A stretch of 64,000 bases of DNA from Amphibacillus marinus (GTDB taxonomy: Bacteria > Bacillota > Bacilli > Bacillales > Amphibacillaceae). Below, piece by piece: positions 46,781-55,184 of the stretch. The notes under the pieces are model-generated. The model was not told the origin of the DNA. It saw only the letters and a list, made by a program, of their open reading frames with translations, and searched no databases. The translations under genes were made by a program, and so were the position numbers. Each line of letters opens with the position of its first letter. Within the stretch, counting starts at the first letter, position 1. The stretch spans positions 177,273-241,272 of the forward strand of contig NZ_FODJ01000004.1 in the NCBI RefSeq assembly GCF_900110345.1, given 5' to 3'.

Positions 46781-48118
46781 ATGAAGAACTTACAGTTTTC
46801 CATGTTGGCATTCTTTTTAATTATTGCATTAGTGGGGTTAGTAGCATGTGGCGGTAATGATGAACCATCAGCGAATGAAGGTGATCCAGAACAAGAACAG
46901 GAAGTGGATAATGAAGGTGAAGAAGAGCCTGCCGTAGAAGAAGAAAGCTATGATTTAGGTGGTCGGGTTATTCGGATTGCCCAACATTGGGATATGACAC
47001 CAGAGGGTGGGACAGAAATCGGTGACTTAACCGTTGAGCGCTGGCATGAGGTAGAAGAAAAGTACAACGTTAAAATTGAATGGGTTGTTGTCCCTTGGGA
47101 AGAAAAAGTTGACCAATTGACCTCGACAATTTTAGCTGGTGAACCATTTGCAGATATTGTTGGTTTAGATGCTAACCAAGTTGCGCCGTTGATTCAGCAA
47201 GATTATGTATACGCGTTAGATGAACTTATAGATTTAAACGAATCACAGCTATCACAAGCTCTGCAAGATATTTACACAATTAGTGGGAATGTGTATATGT
47301 TCGGTCACCAGGTTAATCAAAGTGGAGGCATGTACTATAACAAAACAATGTTTGATCAGGCAGGTTTGCCAGATCCCTTTGAATTACAGCAAGCAGGTGA
47401 TTGGACATGGGATGCAATGCTTGAAGCAGCAATTCGCTTAACGGATGGCACAACATACGGATTAAGTGCTGATCCAAGCATGCTAGGAGAATATCTGGTT
47501 GTTACCAATGGTGGCCAATATTTGGATGAAACAACGGGTCAGGTTACGATCGATTCTGCTAATGCAATTGAAGCTTATGAATTTATGTCTGCTTTGTATA
47601 ATGAAAATAGAGTGATTAAAGAGAATGAAGGAAACAACTGGGAAGATCCACGCCGTTACTTTACTGAAGGTTTAGTAGGCATGACACAAGGGTTTGTTTG
47701 GGAAGCGGAAGGCAGAGCGGAAACGCCTTTTGAATGGGGCTATGTATTTTGGCCAAAGGGTCCTCAAGTTGAAGATTATAAAACACCAGTAAATAATGTC
47801 GAGGGCTTAGTTATTCCGAAAGGTGTCGAGGATGCTGATATTGTTTATAAAATTTGGGAAGATATGCAGGTTTGGGAATATTCAGGAGAAGATGTTGTCG
47901 AATGGTTTGAAATGGTTATGCCTAGTTTAGAAGCCGTAGACACAGCTACGTTAATGCTTAACCAAATTGCCGCGAATTACTGGGGAGCTTACGGCATAAG
48001 TGATGCGTTTTATGAAATGCATGATAACATTGCATCTGGTGCAGAGTCACCTTCTCAAGCGGTAACAAGTGTTATTGGAGAAGCGCAGTCTCTTGTTGAT
48101 GCCTTTACTGGAAACTAG
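46781..48118 (+). CDS. Extracellular solute-binding lipoprotein (first gene of the glycan operon)
   Basis: Family 1 binding protein, 445 aa. Lipoprotein signal peptide with lipobox LVAC (Cys23), then a very acidic linker to about residue 55. The mature domain shows ILAGEPFADIVGLDANQV, the ligand-cleft segment SGGMYYNKTMFDQAGLPDPF and EDMQVWEYSGEDVVEW. It presumably delivers an oligosaccharide to one of the two permease pairs downstream. A stem-loop at 48182-48220 after the gene may raise its expression relative to the rest, as is common for binding proteins. AATGGAGGG precedes ATG 46781. Confidence 0.88.
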   Translation: MKNLQFSMLAFFLIIALVGLVACGGNDEPSANEGDPEQEQEVDNEGEEEPAVEEESYDLGGRVIRIAQHWDMTPEGGTEIGDLTVERWHEVEEKYNVKIEWVVVPWEEKVDQLTSTILAGEPFADIVGLDANQVAPLIQQDYVYALDELIDLNESQLSQALQDIYTISGNVYMFGHQVNQSGGMYYNKTMFDQAGLPDPFELQQAGDWTWDAMLEAAIRLTDGTTYGLSADPSMLGEYLVVTNGGQYLDETTGQVTIDSANAIEAYEFMSALYNENRVIKENEGNNWEDPRRYFTEGLVGMTQGFVWEAEGRAETPFEWGYVFWPKGPQVEDYKTPVNNVEGLVIPKGVEDADIVYKIWEDMQVWEYSGEDVVEWFEMVMPSLEAVDTATLMLNQIAANYWGAYGISDAFYEMHDNIASGAESPSQAVTSVIGEAQSLVDAFTGN

Positions 48119-48181
48119 CTACTTATTTTTTAAACGCCTTTGTGCATAGAGGCTTAGTGCTAGGTTGAGTTAACTATTATT

Positions 48182-48220
48182 GCTCCCGTAAAGCGATTAA
48201 TTAAATCGTTAGCGCGGGAG
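48182..48220 (+). terminator. Intra-operon stem-loop (attenuator or mRNA stabiliser)
   Basis: GCTCCCG / CGGGAGC arms with further pairing GCGATT/AATCGTT inside, not followed by a T run. It lies between the binding-protein gene and the next gene; partial termination or 3'-end protection of the first cistron is inferred. Confidence 0.6.
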
Positions 48221-48271
48221 CGTTCTATGTAGAGGATATCCAATAAAAAATTGGATTGGGGGTAGCGTTAT

Positions 48272-51211
48272 ATGTTAAGTCATCACCATTTAATGCAGAA
48301 GCTCAAGCGAACTATTATTTGCTTATGTGTGCTCATTATCTGCATTTCTTCATTTCAGTCCAGCTTGCTTGGGCTTGAAGTTACTGTGAATGCTGACGAA
48401 AATGAGCCTAATTGGGATGAGATTGTTGCAGGAGCACGAGATGATATGTATGCCAATTACTTAGTAGAGCATCAGGACAAAACGCGACCTGCGGATGAAA
48501 TAATTGTACAGGCGATTGACTATCAAGAAGCAGATGGAATGGATGTTGAACGTTTCGACCCCTTTTCTGGGGCGGTAAATCCAAGTATAAAAACGGATGA
48601 GATCGGTTCAGTTCATTGGGAAGTCGAGGTCGATCAACCTGGTCTTTACAATATTGAAATAAAGTATTATCCGATCGAAGGAAAAAGCTCATCAATTGAA
48701 CGGGAGCTATACATCAACGGACAGCTTCCTTTTCAAGGAGCAGCAACGTTAACGTTTCCAAGGATTTGGGAAAATGAACGTGATGAGATTGAGCGTGATA
48801 ATCGAGATAACGAATTGCGTCCGCGTCAGGTTGAAAATCCGCATTGGCAAACTGTTAATCTTCATGATTCTGATGGTTATTATACCGAGCCTTATTTATT
48901 CTATTTCGAGCTTGGTTTGAACACGATTACCCTGCAATCTTCACGAGAACCGATGCTCATTGAATATATTAAGCTACATCAAGCTGAAGAGCCGCTGAGC
49001 TATCAAGAGCAGCTTGCGTCATACCAAGCATTAGCTGTTGAGGAAACAGCCGGGTTTTTATTAAAGATCCAAGGTGAAGATGCAAATTTAAAATCGGCTC
49101 CAACCTTATATCCAATTAATGATCGAACGAGTCCAGCGACTGAGCCTTACCATATCTCGAAGATCAGAATGAATACCATTGGTGGATACAATTGGCGCTG
49201 GCCGGGGCAGTGGCTTTCTTGGCAAGTTGATGTACCTGAAGCTGGCATTTATCAGCTTGGTGTTAAATATAAACAAAATACTCTAAGAGGTGTCTTTTCC
49301 ACAAGAAAGCTGTTTATTAATGGTAAACTTCCATTTAAAGAGGTCGAGAACATCCCGTTTTACTATCACAATAGCTGGAATCTGAACGTGTTAGGTGAAG
49401 AGGAGCCTTATTTGTTTTACTTAGAAGAAGGACTAAATGAAATTAAACTAGAGGTTACTCTCGGAGAAATTGCGCCATTACTTAGAACGGTTGAGGCAAG
49501 TGTGCTTGAGTTAAATGCCATTTATCGCAATATCCTCATGATCACAGGTGTAGCACCAGATCCTTATCGTGATTATCAGTTAGTTAAGAACATCCCTGAA
49601 ATGGAAGAGGTGTTTAAGCGACAGAGCGAAATCCTTTACGGAGTTGCCGACCAGCTTGCAGAAGTCACTGGTGAAACAAGTGATGTAACGGCAATTCTCA
49701 ATACAATGGCCTATCAGTTAGAGGATTTTGTTAAACGACCCGAAACGATTCAACGTCGATTAGATTCATTTAGAATCAATGTTGGAGGCTTGGGGACCTG
49801 GATTTTAACAGTTCGAGAACAGCCGCTAGAAATTGACTATTTAATTGTTGCATCACCAGATCAAACCATGCCTAAAGCAGATGTCGGTTTTATTAGAAAA
49901 GCAGCACATGAAATGGGTAGCTTCTTTTATTCATTTATCGAAGACTATAACACCATTGGCAATGTTGCTGAGGAAGATGATGAGGTAGATAACATCACTG
50001 TGTGGATTGGTACAGGTCGAGATCAAGCACAAGTTCTAAAAGCGATGATCGATGATACATTCACACCAGAGACAGGTATTAACGTTAATTTGAAGCTTGT
50101 GCAGATGCATGTACTTCTGCCGGCAACATTAGCTGGACAAGGACCAGACGTTGCTATGCAAATTGGAAATGAAATCCCAGTTAACTATGCGATGCGTAAT
50201 GCAGTCGTCGATTTAACTCAATTTGATGACTATCAATCTGTTGAACAACGATTTAGAGAAAGTGCAGTACTGCCTTATCGATTTGATGGGGGTGTCTACG
50301 CCCTGCCAGAACAGCAAATTTTCAGCATGCTATTCTATCGGCGTGACATCTTAGAAGAACTAAACCTAGAGGTTCCTAACACGTGGGAAGACATAATTGA
50401 GCTAATTCCTGAGTTGCAGAAGAACCATATGGATTTAGCATTACCATTGGTTCAAGACCCGCAATTTCCTGGTGAGGTCCAAAATTTAATTCCAAATCAA
50501 ACGTTTGCTATGATGCTCTATCAACAGGATGGTGAATTTTATCGAGATAATGATACTGAAAGCGCACTTGATGAGCGAATTGCCTTAGAGACTTTTCGTG
50601 AGTGGACCAGTCTTTATACGAATTATAAATTACCTTTAAAATTTGATTTTCCTAATCGATTTAGAACGGGTGAGATGCCCATTGGCATTGCTGATTATAC
50701 CTTTTATAATCACTTATCAGTATCAGCTCCTGAAATTCGTGGATTATGGGAATTTGTGCCGATTCCCGGTATTGAACAGGTCGATGGTACGATCCGGCGA
50801 GATGTTAGTAGTACAGGGAGTTCTGCCATTATTATGGAACAGGCCGAAAACCAACAGGATGCTTGGGAATTTCTAAAGTGGTGGACGGATAAAGATGTTC
50901 AAGTTCGATTCGGGCGTGAAATGGAAGGGTTAATGGGGGCTGCGGCGCGTTACCCAACGGCGAATGTCGAAGCACTACAAGAATTACCATGGCCAGTAAA
51001 GGATTATCAACGTTTAGAGGAGCAATGGCAATGGGTACATGGTGTGCCAGAAGTTCCCGGTGGATACTTCACTGGGCGTCATTTAGATAATGCCTTCCGT
51101 GAAGTTGTTAATAACGGAACTAACCCGCGTGAATCATTAACAGACTATATTATTTATATTAATGATGAAATCAGAGTGAAACGAACAGAGTTTGAATTAC
51201 CTTTAGAATAG
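48272..51211 (+). CDS. Giant binding protein: two carbohydrate-binding-like domains fused to a solute-binding domain
   Basis: 979 aa, exported. N-terminal hydrophobic signal/anchor (about 10-40) without a lipobox. Two related jelly-roll-like domains follow: about 75-235 (HWEVEVDQPGLYNIEIKYY, RELYINGQLPF, YLFYFELGLNTI) and about 260-410 (LSWQVDVPEAGIYQLGVKY, RKLFINGKLPF, YLFYLEEGLNEI); the matching phrases show an internal duplication. A helical region (about 415-510) leads to a family 1 solute-binding domain (about 572-979; TVWIGTGRDQAQVLKAMIDD, GPDVAMQIGNE, TGSSAIIMEQAENQQDAWEFLKWW). Probably captures polysaccharide chains at the cell surface and passes oligosaccharides to the permeases. The stop lies in the SD of the next gene. 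Confidence 0.85.
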   Translation: MLSHHHLMQKLKRTIICLCVLIICISSFQSSLLGLEVTVNADENEPNWDEIVAGARDDMYANYLVEHQDKTRPADEIIVQAIDYQEADGMDVERFDPFSGAVNPSIKTDEIGSVHWEVEVDQPGLYNIEIKYYPIEGKSSSIERELYINGQLPFQGAATLTFPRIWENERDEIERDNRDNELRPRQVENPHWQTVNLHDSDGYYTEPYLFYFELGLNTITLQSSREPMLIEYIKLHQAEEPLSYQEQLASYQALAVEETAGFLLKIQGEDANLKSAPTLYPINDRTSPATEPYHISKIRMNTIGGYNWRWPGQWLSWQVDVPEAGIYQLGVKYKQNTLRGVFSTRKLFINGKLPFKEVENIPFYYHNSWNLNVLGEEEPYLFYLEEGLNEIKLEVTLGEIAPLLRTVEASVLELNAIYRNILMITGVAPDPYRDYQLVKNIPEMEEVFKRQSEILYGVADQLAEVTGETSDVTAILNTMAYQLEDFVKRPETIQRRLDSFRINVGGLGTWILTVREQPLEIDYLIVASPDQTMPKADVGFIRKAAHEMGSFFYSFIEDYNTIGNVAEEDDEVDNITVWIGTGRDQAQVLKAMIDDTFTPETGINVNLKLVQMHVLLPATLAGQGPDVAMQIGNEIPVNYAMRNAVVDLTQFDDYQSVEQRFRESAVLPYRFDGGVYALPEQQIFSMLFYRRDILEELNLEVPNTWEDIIELIPELQKNHMDLALPLVQDPQFPGEVQNLIPNQTFAMMLYQQDGEFYRDNDTESALDERIALETFREWTSLYTNYKLPLKFDFPNRFRTGEMPIGIADYTFYNHLSVSAPEIRGLWEFVPIPGIEQVDGTIRRDVSSTGSSAIIMEQAENQQDAWEFLKWWTDKDVQVRFGREMEGLMGAAARYPTANVEALQELPWPVKDYQRLEEQWQWVHGVPEVPGGYFTGRHLDNAFREVVNNGTNPRESLTDYIIYINDEIRVKRTEFELPLE

Positions 51212-51225
51212 GAGGTTGATCTCTT

Positions 51226-52206
51226 TTGTTACAATCAAAGGTTTTAGACGAAGACTTGCCAATGCTCCATGATCGTAACCGAGAACAAAAACGGAAACGA
51301 GAGCAATCTCTGTTCCAAAAGGTTAAGGTGAATCTAAAGCAGCATAAGCATTCTTATGTATTGATGGCGCCTTACTTTGTTTTGTTCTTCATGTTTACCG
51401 TGCTCCCTGTTATTATTTCAATTGTTGTTAGCTTCACTTACTTTAATATGCTTGAGTTCCCACGTTGGGTTGGCTGGCATAACTATGCGCGCTTATTTTT
51501 AGAGGATGATGTTTTTCTCATTTCTTTAAAGAATACCGTATTATTCGCTGCGATTACTGGACCGTTAAGCTATATTGCTTGTTTTATTTTTGCTTGGCTA
51601 ATTAATGAGTTTGGTCCCAAGCTACGCGCTTTTCTAACACTAATCTTTTTTGCCCCGTCAATCTCGGGCAATATCTTTTTTATCTGGCTCATTATTTTTT
51701 CGGGTGACAGTTATGGCTATGCTAATGGCATGCTTATGCGCTTAGGGATAGTGTATGAGCCAATTCAGTGGCTTCATGATGCTAAGTATGTGCTAGCAAT
51801 TGTCATGGTTGTGCAACTATGGCTTAGTTTAGGAACAAGTTTTCTCGCCTTTATTGCCGGTTTACAAAATATTGATCTTACCTTATATGAAGCAGGGGCA
51901 ATAGATGGTATTCGTAATCGTTATCAAGAGCTATGGTTTATTACGTTACCGTCAATGAAGCCACAGCTAATGTTTGGCGCGGTTATTCAAATTACGATGT
52001 CGTTTGCAGTAGCAGATGTGTCAATGGCACTGGCTGGTTTTCCAAGTGTGCAATACGCCGCGCACACCATTGTCACCCATTTAATTGACTACGGTACCAT
52101 TCGCTTTGAAATGGGTTATGCATCTGCAATTGCAACCATCCTTTTCCTAATTATGATGTTGTCTAACCTTGTTGTCCAACGGCTACTGCGAAAGGTAGGG
52201 GATTAA
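51226..52206 (+). CDS. Sugar ABC transporter permease (MalF type)
   Basis: 326 aa, six predicted helices after a highly charged N-terminal tail (residues 12-45). EAA loop TLYEAGAIDGIRNRYQELWFITLP near residue 220 (one Ala replaced by Gly). TTG 51226 is the best start, 10 bases after AGGAGG. Pairs with the next permease; it probably serves the giant binding protein immediately upstream (inference from order). Confidence 0.9.
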   Translation: MLQSKVLDEDLPMLHDRNREQKRKREQSLFQKVKVNLKQHKHSYVLMAPYFVLFFMFTVLPVIISIVVSFTYFNMLEFPRWVGWHNYARLFLEDDVFLISLKNTVLFAAITGPLSYIACFIFAWLINEFGPKLRAFLTLIFFAPSISGNIFFIWLIIFSGDSYGYANGMLMRLGIVYEPIQWLHDAKYVLAIVMVVQLWLSLGTSFLAFIAGLQNIDLTLYEAGAIDGIRNRYQELWFITLPSMKPQLMFGAVIQITMSFAVADVSMALAGFPSVQYAAHTIVTHLIDYGTIRFEMGYASAIATILFLIMMLSNLVVQRLLRKVGD

Positions 52207-52209
52207 CGC

Positions 52210-53088
52210 ATGGCTTTCCGTCTGAAAAAAATAAGAACACGTCCGAAACGAAAAGTTAATCGTTCGTGGTTTGGGACGCTATTGATTTTCATAGTACTTG
52301 GCTTATTTGGTGCTTTTATGGCTTTGCCACTTATTTATACAATTAATAATGCTTTTAAACCGTTAGATGAAATCTTTTTATTCCCACCACGTTTTCTCGT
52401 CCGAAATCCGACGATTAACAATTTTGTCGATTTATTTAATTTGATGGCAACATCGTGGGTGCCGTTTTCGCGCTACATTTTTAATACATTATTTATTACG
52501 ATTGTAGGAACCGTTGGCCATATTATCTTATCAGCAGCAGCAGCATATCCATTGGCTAAACATCATTTTCCTGGAAAAAATATTCTATTTACCATTGTTG
52601 TGCTATCGTTAATGTTCTCCCCACATGTCACAGCAGTTCCTAACTATATGACCATGTCCTTTTTAGGGTGGGTCGATACGTATTGGGCCGTCATTGTACC
52701 GTCATTTGCTTTCTCGCTTGGCTTATATTTAATGAAGCAGTTTATGGAACAGATTCCAGATACGCTATTAGAGGCTGCGCGCATTGATGGGGCTAGTGAA
52801 TATCGAATTTTTTGGCAAATTGTCATGCCCATTGTTAAGCCAGCGTGGTTGACGCTAGTTATCTTACTGTTCCAACAGCTCTGGGGGACAGATGGTGGTA
52901 ACTTTATCTATAGTGAAGAGCTAAAAACGATGAACTATGCGATGGGGCAAATTATTCAAGGTGGAATTGCGAGGGCTGGTGCTGCGGCTGCGGTTGCGTT
53001 AATGCTTATGGCTGTGCCAATTGTCATCTTCCTGTTTTCCCAAGCAAGCATCATTCAGACCATGTCATCTTCAGGTATTAAAGAATAG
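52210..53088 (+). CDS. Sugar ABC transporter permease (MalG type)
   Basis: 292 aa, six predicted helices; EAA loop LLEAARIDGASEYRIFWQIVMP near residue 190. Follows its partner by 3 bases. The C-terminus (FLFSQASIIQTMSSSGIKE) differs from the FVESV...TGI ending of the MalG-type permeases at 1450 and 58707, so this pair is a separate type. Confidence 0.9.
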   Translation: MAFRLKKIRTRPKRKVNRSWFGTLLIFIVLGLFGAFMALPLIYTINNAFKPLDEIFLFPPRFLVRNPTINNFVDLFNLMATSWVPFSRYIFNTLFITIVGTVGHIILSAAAAYPLAKHHFPGKNILFTIVVLSLMFSPHVTAVPNYMTMSFLGWVDTYWAVIVPSFAFSLGLYLMKQFMEQIPDTLLEAARIDGASEYRIFWQIVMPIVKPAWLTLVILLFQQLWGTDGGNFIYSEELKTMNYAMGQIIQGGIARAGAAAAVALMLMAVPIVIFLFSQASIIQTMSSSGIKE

Positions 53089-53099
53089 GAGGGAAGTTG

Positions 53100-54569
53100 A
53101 TGCATATCCTGAAAAAGCTCATCTTTGCTGTTGTTGTTATCTGTCTTTGGATACCTCCGGATATCTTATCTGTCAGTGCTTCCGTTCCTTATCACGGTTA
53201 CAACTATTCTTATTGGGAGCAGGCAGTTCCGGCAGCAATCCCCTATCAGCCGAACCAAATAATTGATGGTCGTGACACTGAGTATGGCTTATTACGTGCA
53301 CCAGAGGATATTTTTGTAACCGATAATGGCTTTATTTATATTCTTGATTCAGGCAATGATCGCATTGTTATTCTTAATGAACACTTCGAGTTCATTAGGG
53401 AAATTGACCAGTTTGCAAATGCCGGCGTTACCGATACGTTTAGTCAACCCCAGGGTATTTTCGTAACTGAGAATAATCATATCTTTGTTGCAGATACAAA
53501 TAATCAGCGGATTGTTGAACTAACGGCAGATGCTGAATTCATTCGCGAAATTACTCGCCCTGATGCCGATGTGATTCGGGCTGGCTTTGAATTTTATCCA
53601 ACTAAAGTAGCTGTCGATAAAGCGGGTAGAATTTACGCAATTGGTCGAGGTGTTTTTGATGGCCTTATAGAATTTGATTCTGATGGTGTGTTTACCGGTT
53701 TTACTGGGGCCAATCGTGTTACCTTTAATCCAATTGATTACTTATGGCGCGTTATTGCAACACGTGAACAGAGATCGAGAATGGCATTATTTATTCCAAT
53801 TGAGTTTAATAATTTAGCTTTAGATCAAAGTGGCTTTATTTATACGACAAATTCTGAGTTGAATTCAAATACACCAATTCAACGGTTAAATCCAACTGGA
53901 GAAGATGTCATCCGAAGAGAAGGCTATCATCCGCTAGTTGGCGATTTGGAATTTGCTCATATTGGCGATCAATCAGGCGGTTCTTTCTTTGTTGATATTA
54001 CTGTAAATGATTATGGTATGTACAGTGCGTTAGATGGTAAGCGCGGACGTATTTTTTCTTATGACGAGGATGGCAATTTACTCTATATTTTCGGTGGGAT
54101 TGGTAATCAAGAAGGCACATTTCGGACCCCGGTTGCCATTGATTATCTGGCTGACAAGCTCTTAGTCTTAGACAAAGGCTATAGCCGTTTAACTGTCTTT
54201 GATCCAACGCAATTTGGTTATCTTGTTAATCAAGCTGTCATGCACTATAACTTAGGGGACGATGATCTATCTGCCCAATATTGGCAGGATGTGCTGCGTC
54301 TAAATGCTAATTATGAAATCGCGTATATTGGCATCGGTAAAGCGCTCTTAATGGAGGGGGAAAATAAAGCGGCAATGACTTATTTTGATAATGGCCACAA
54401 TCGGTTTTACTACTCCAAGGCATATAAGCGTTATCGCCAAGAAGTGTTAAGAGAACATTTTGGATTAATGATGGGTTTAGTGCTGCTTGTTCCTGCTAGC
54501 TATTTCGGTTTTAAAATAGTTAAGCGTCGGCGAAAGAAGGTGAAGCAGATTGCGAAACGAGCTGTTTAA
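53100..54569 (+). CDS. Membrane-anchored NHL-repeat propeller protein with TPR-like tail
   Basis: 489 aa. Signal peptide (about 1-24), then NHL-type beta-propeller repeats over about 50-375 (EDIFVTDNGFIYILDSGNDRI, QGIFVTENNHIFVADTNNQRI, TKVAVDKAGRIYAIG, AIDYLADKLLVLDKGYSR), a short TPR-like helical stretch (about 380-440; ALLMEGENKAAMTYFDNG) and a C-terminal membrane helix (about 455-475) with a Lys/Arg-rich cytoplasmic end. The propeller should therefore face outwards. It may bind polysaccharide or scaffold the transporter; no catalytic site is recognised. ATG 53100 follows AGGAGGG by 6 bases. Confidence 0.8.
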   Translation: MHILKKLIFAVVVICLWIPPDILSVSASVPYHGYNYSYWEQAVPAAIPYQPNQIIDGRDTEYGLLRAPEDIFVTDNGFIYILDSGNDRIVILNEHFEFIREIDQFANAGVTDTFSQPQGIFVTENNHIFVADTNNQRIVELTADAEFIREITRPDADVIRAGFEFYPTKVAVDKAGRIYAIGRGVFDGLIEFDSDGVFTGFTGANRVTFNPIDYLWRVIATREQRSRMALFIPIEFNNLALDQSGFIYTTNSELNSNTPIQRLNPTGEDVIRREGYHPLVGDLEFAHIGDQSGGSFFVDITVNDYGMYSALDGKRGRIFSYDEDGNLLYIFGGIGNQEGTFRTPVAIDYLADKLLVLDKGYSRLTVFDPTQFGYLVNQAVMHYNLGDDDLSAQYWQDVLRLNANYEIAYIGIGKALLMEGENKAAMTYFDNGHNRFYYSKAYKRYRQEVLREHFGLMMGLVLLVPASYFGFKIVKRRRKKVKQIAKRAV

Positions 54570-55170
54570 ATATCCGTTTTATGTGTGTGTTCGTCCGTTT
54601 AAAGGGTTTTGGGATTTGAAATATGAAGAGAAGGGCCGGACGAAGCTAGGTTTGGCTATTCTGGCGATACTAACCATTATTGTTATTTTAAAAAGGCAGT
54701 ATAGTGGTTTTATTGTTAATTTCAACAATCCTAATCAGTTGAATAGTATTGATGAACTTATCTTCATTGTATTTCCATTCTTCCTCTTTGCGATTTCGAA
54801 TTGGTCAATTACGACGCTAATGGAGGGTGAGGGTAAGTTTAAAGAGATCGTCATGGTAACTGCTTACGCGTTAGTCCCAATGGTCATGGTAAATAGTGCA
54901 ACAATTATTATTAGTCAATTTATTACGAGGGAAGAGGTACCTTTGTATTATTTTTTAGAGGGTACTGCACTCATTTGGTTCTTGGGATTATTATTTGTCG
55001 GTATTATGACTGTTCATCAATATACGGTGGCGAAAACGGTTGGGACTTTTTGCTTAACACTTATCGTGATGGGCATCATTATTTTCTTAGGCTTGTTGTT
55101 CTTCAGCTTAATCCAACAAATGTATGCATTTATTGAAACAATCTATCGGGAAATAGTGTATCGACTATAG
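54550..55170 (+). CDS. Yip1-family membrane protein
   Basis: 206 aa, about five membrane helices, with the Yip1 pattern: N-terminal FKYPFYVCVRPFKGFWDLKYEEKG, then helices interrupted by NWSITTLMEGEGKFKEIVMVTAYALVPM. TTG 54550 is the start, 5 bases after GAAGGTGAAG, and the gene overlaps the NHL gene by 20 bases, so the two are translated together. The Yip1 family has no settled role in bacteria; here it is a likely membrane partner of the NHL protein. Confidence 0.8.
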   Translation: MRNELFKYPFYVCVRPFKGFWDLKYEEKGRTKLGLAILAILTIIVILKRQYSGFIVNFNNPNQLNSIDELIFIVFPFFLFAISNWSITTLMEGEGKFKEIVMVTAYALVPMVMVNSATIIISQFITREEVPLYYFLEGTALIWFLGLLFVGIMTVHQYTVAKTVGTFCLTLIVMGIIIFLGLLFFSLIQQMYAFIETIYREIVYRL

Positions 55171-55184
55171 AATGGAGGGAGATT

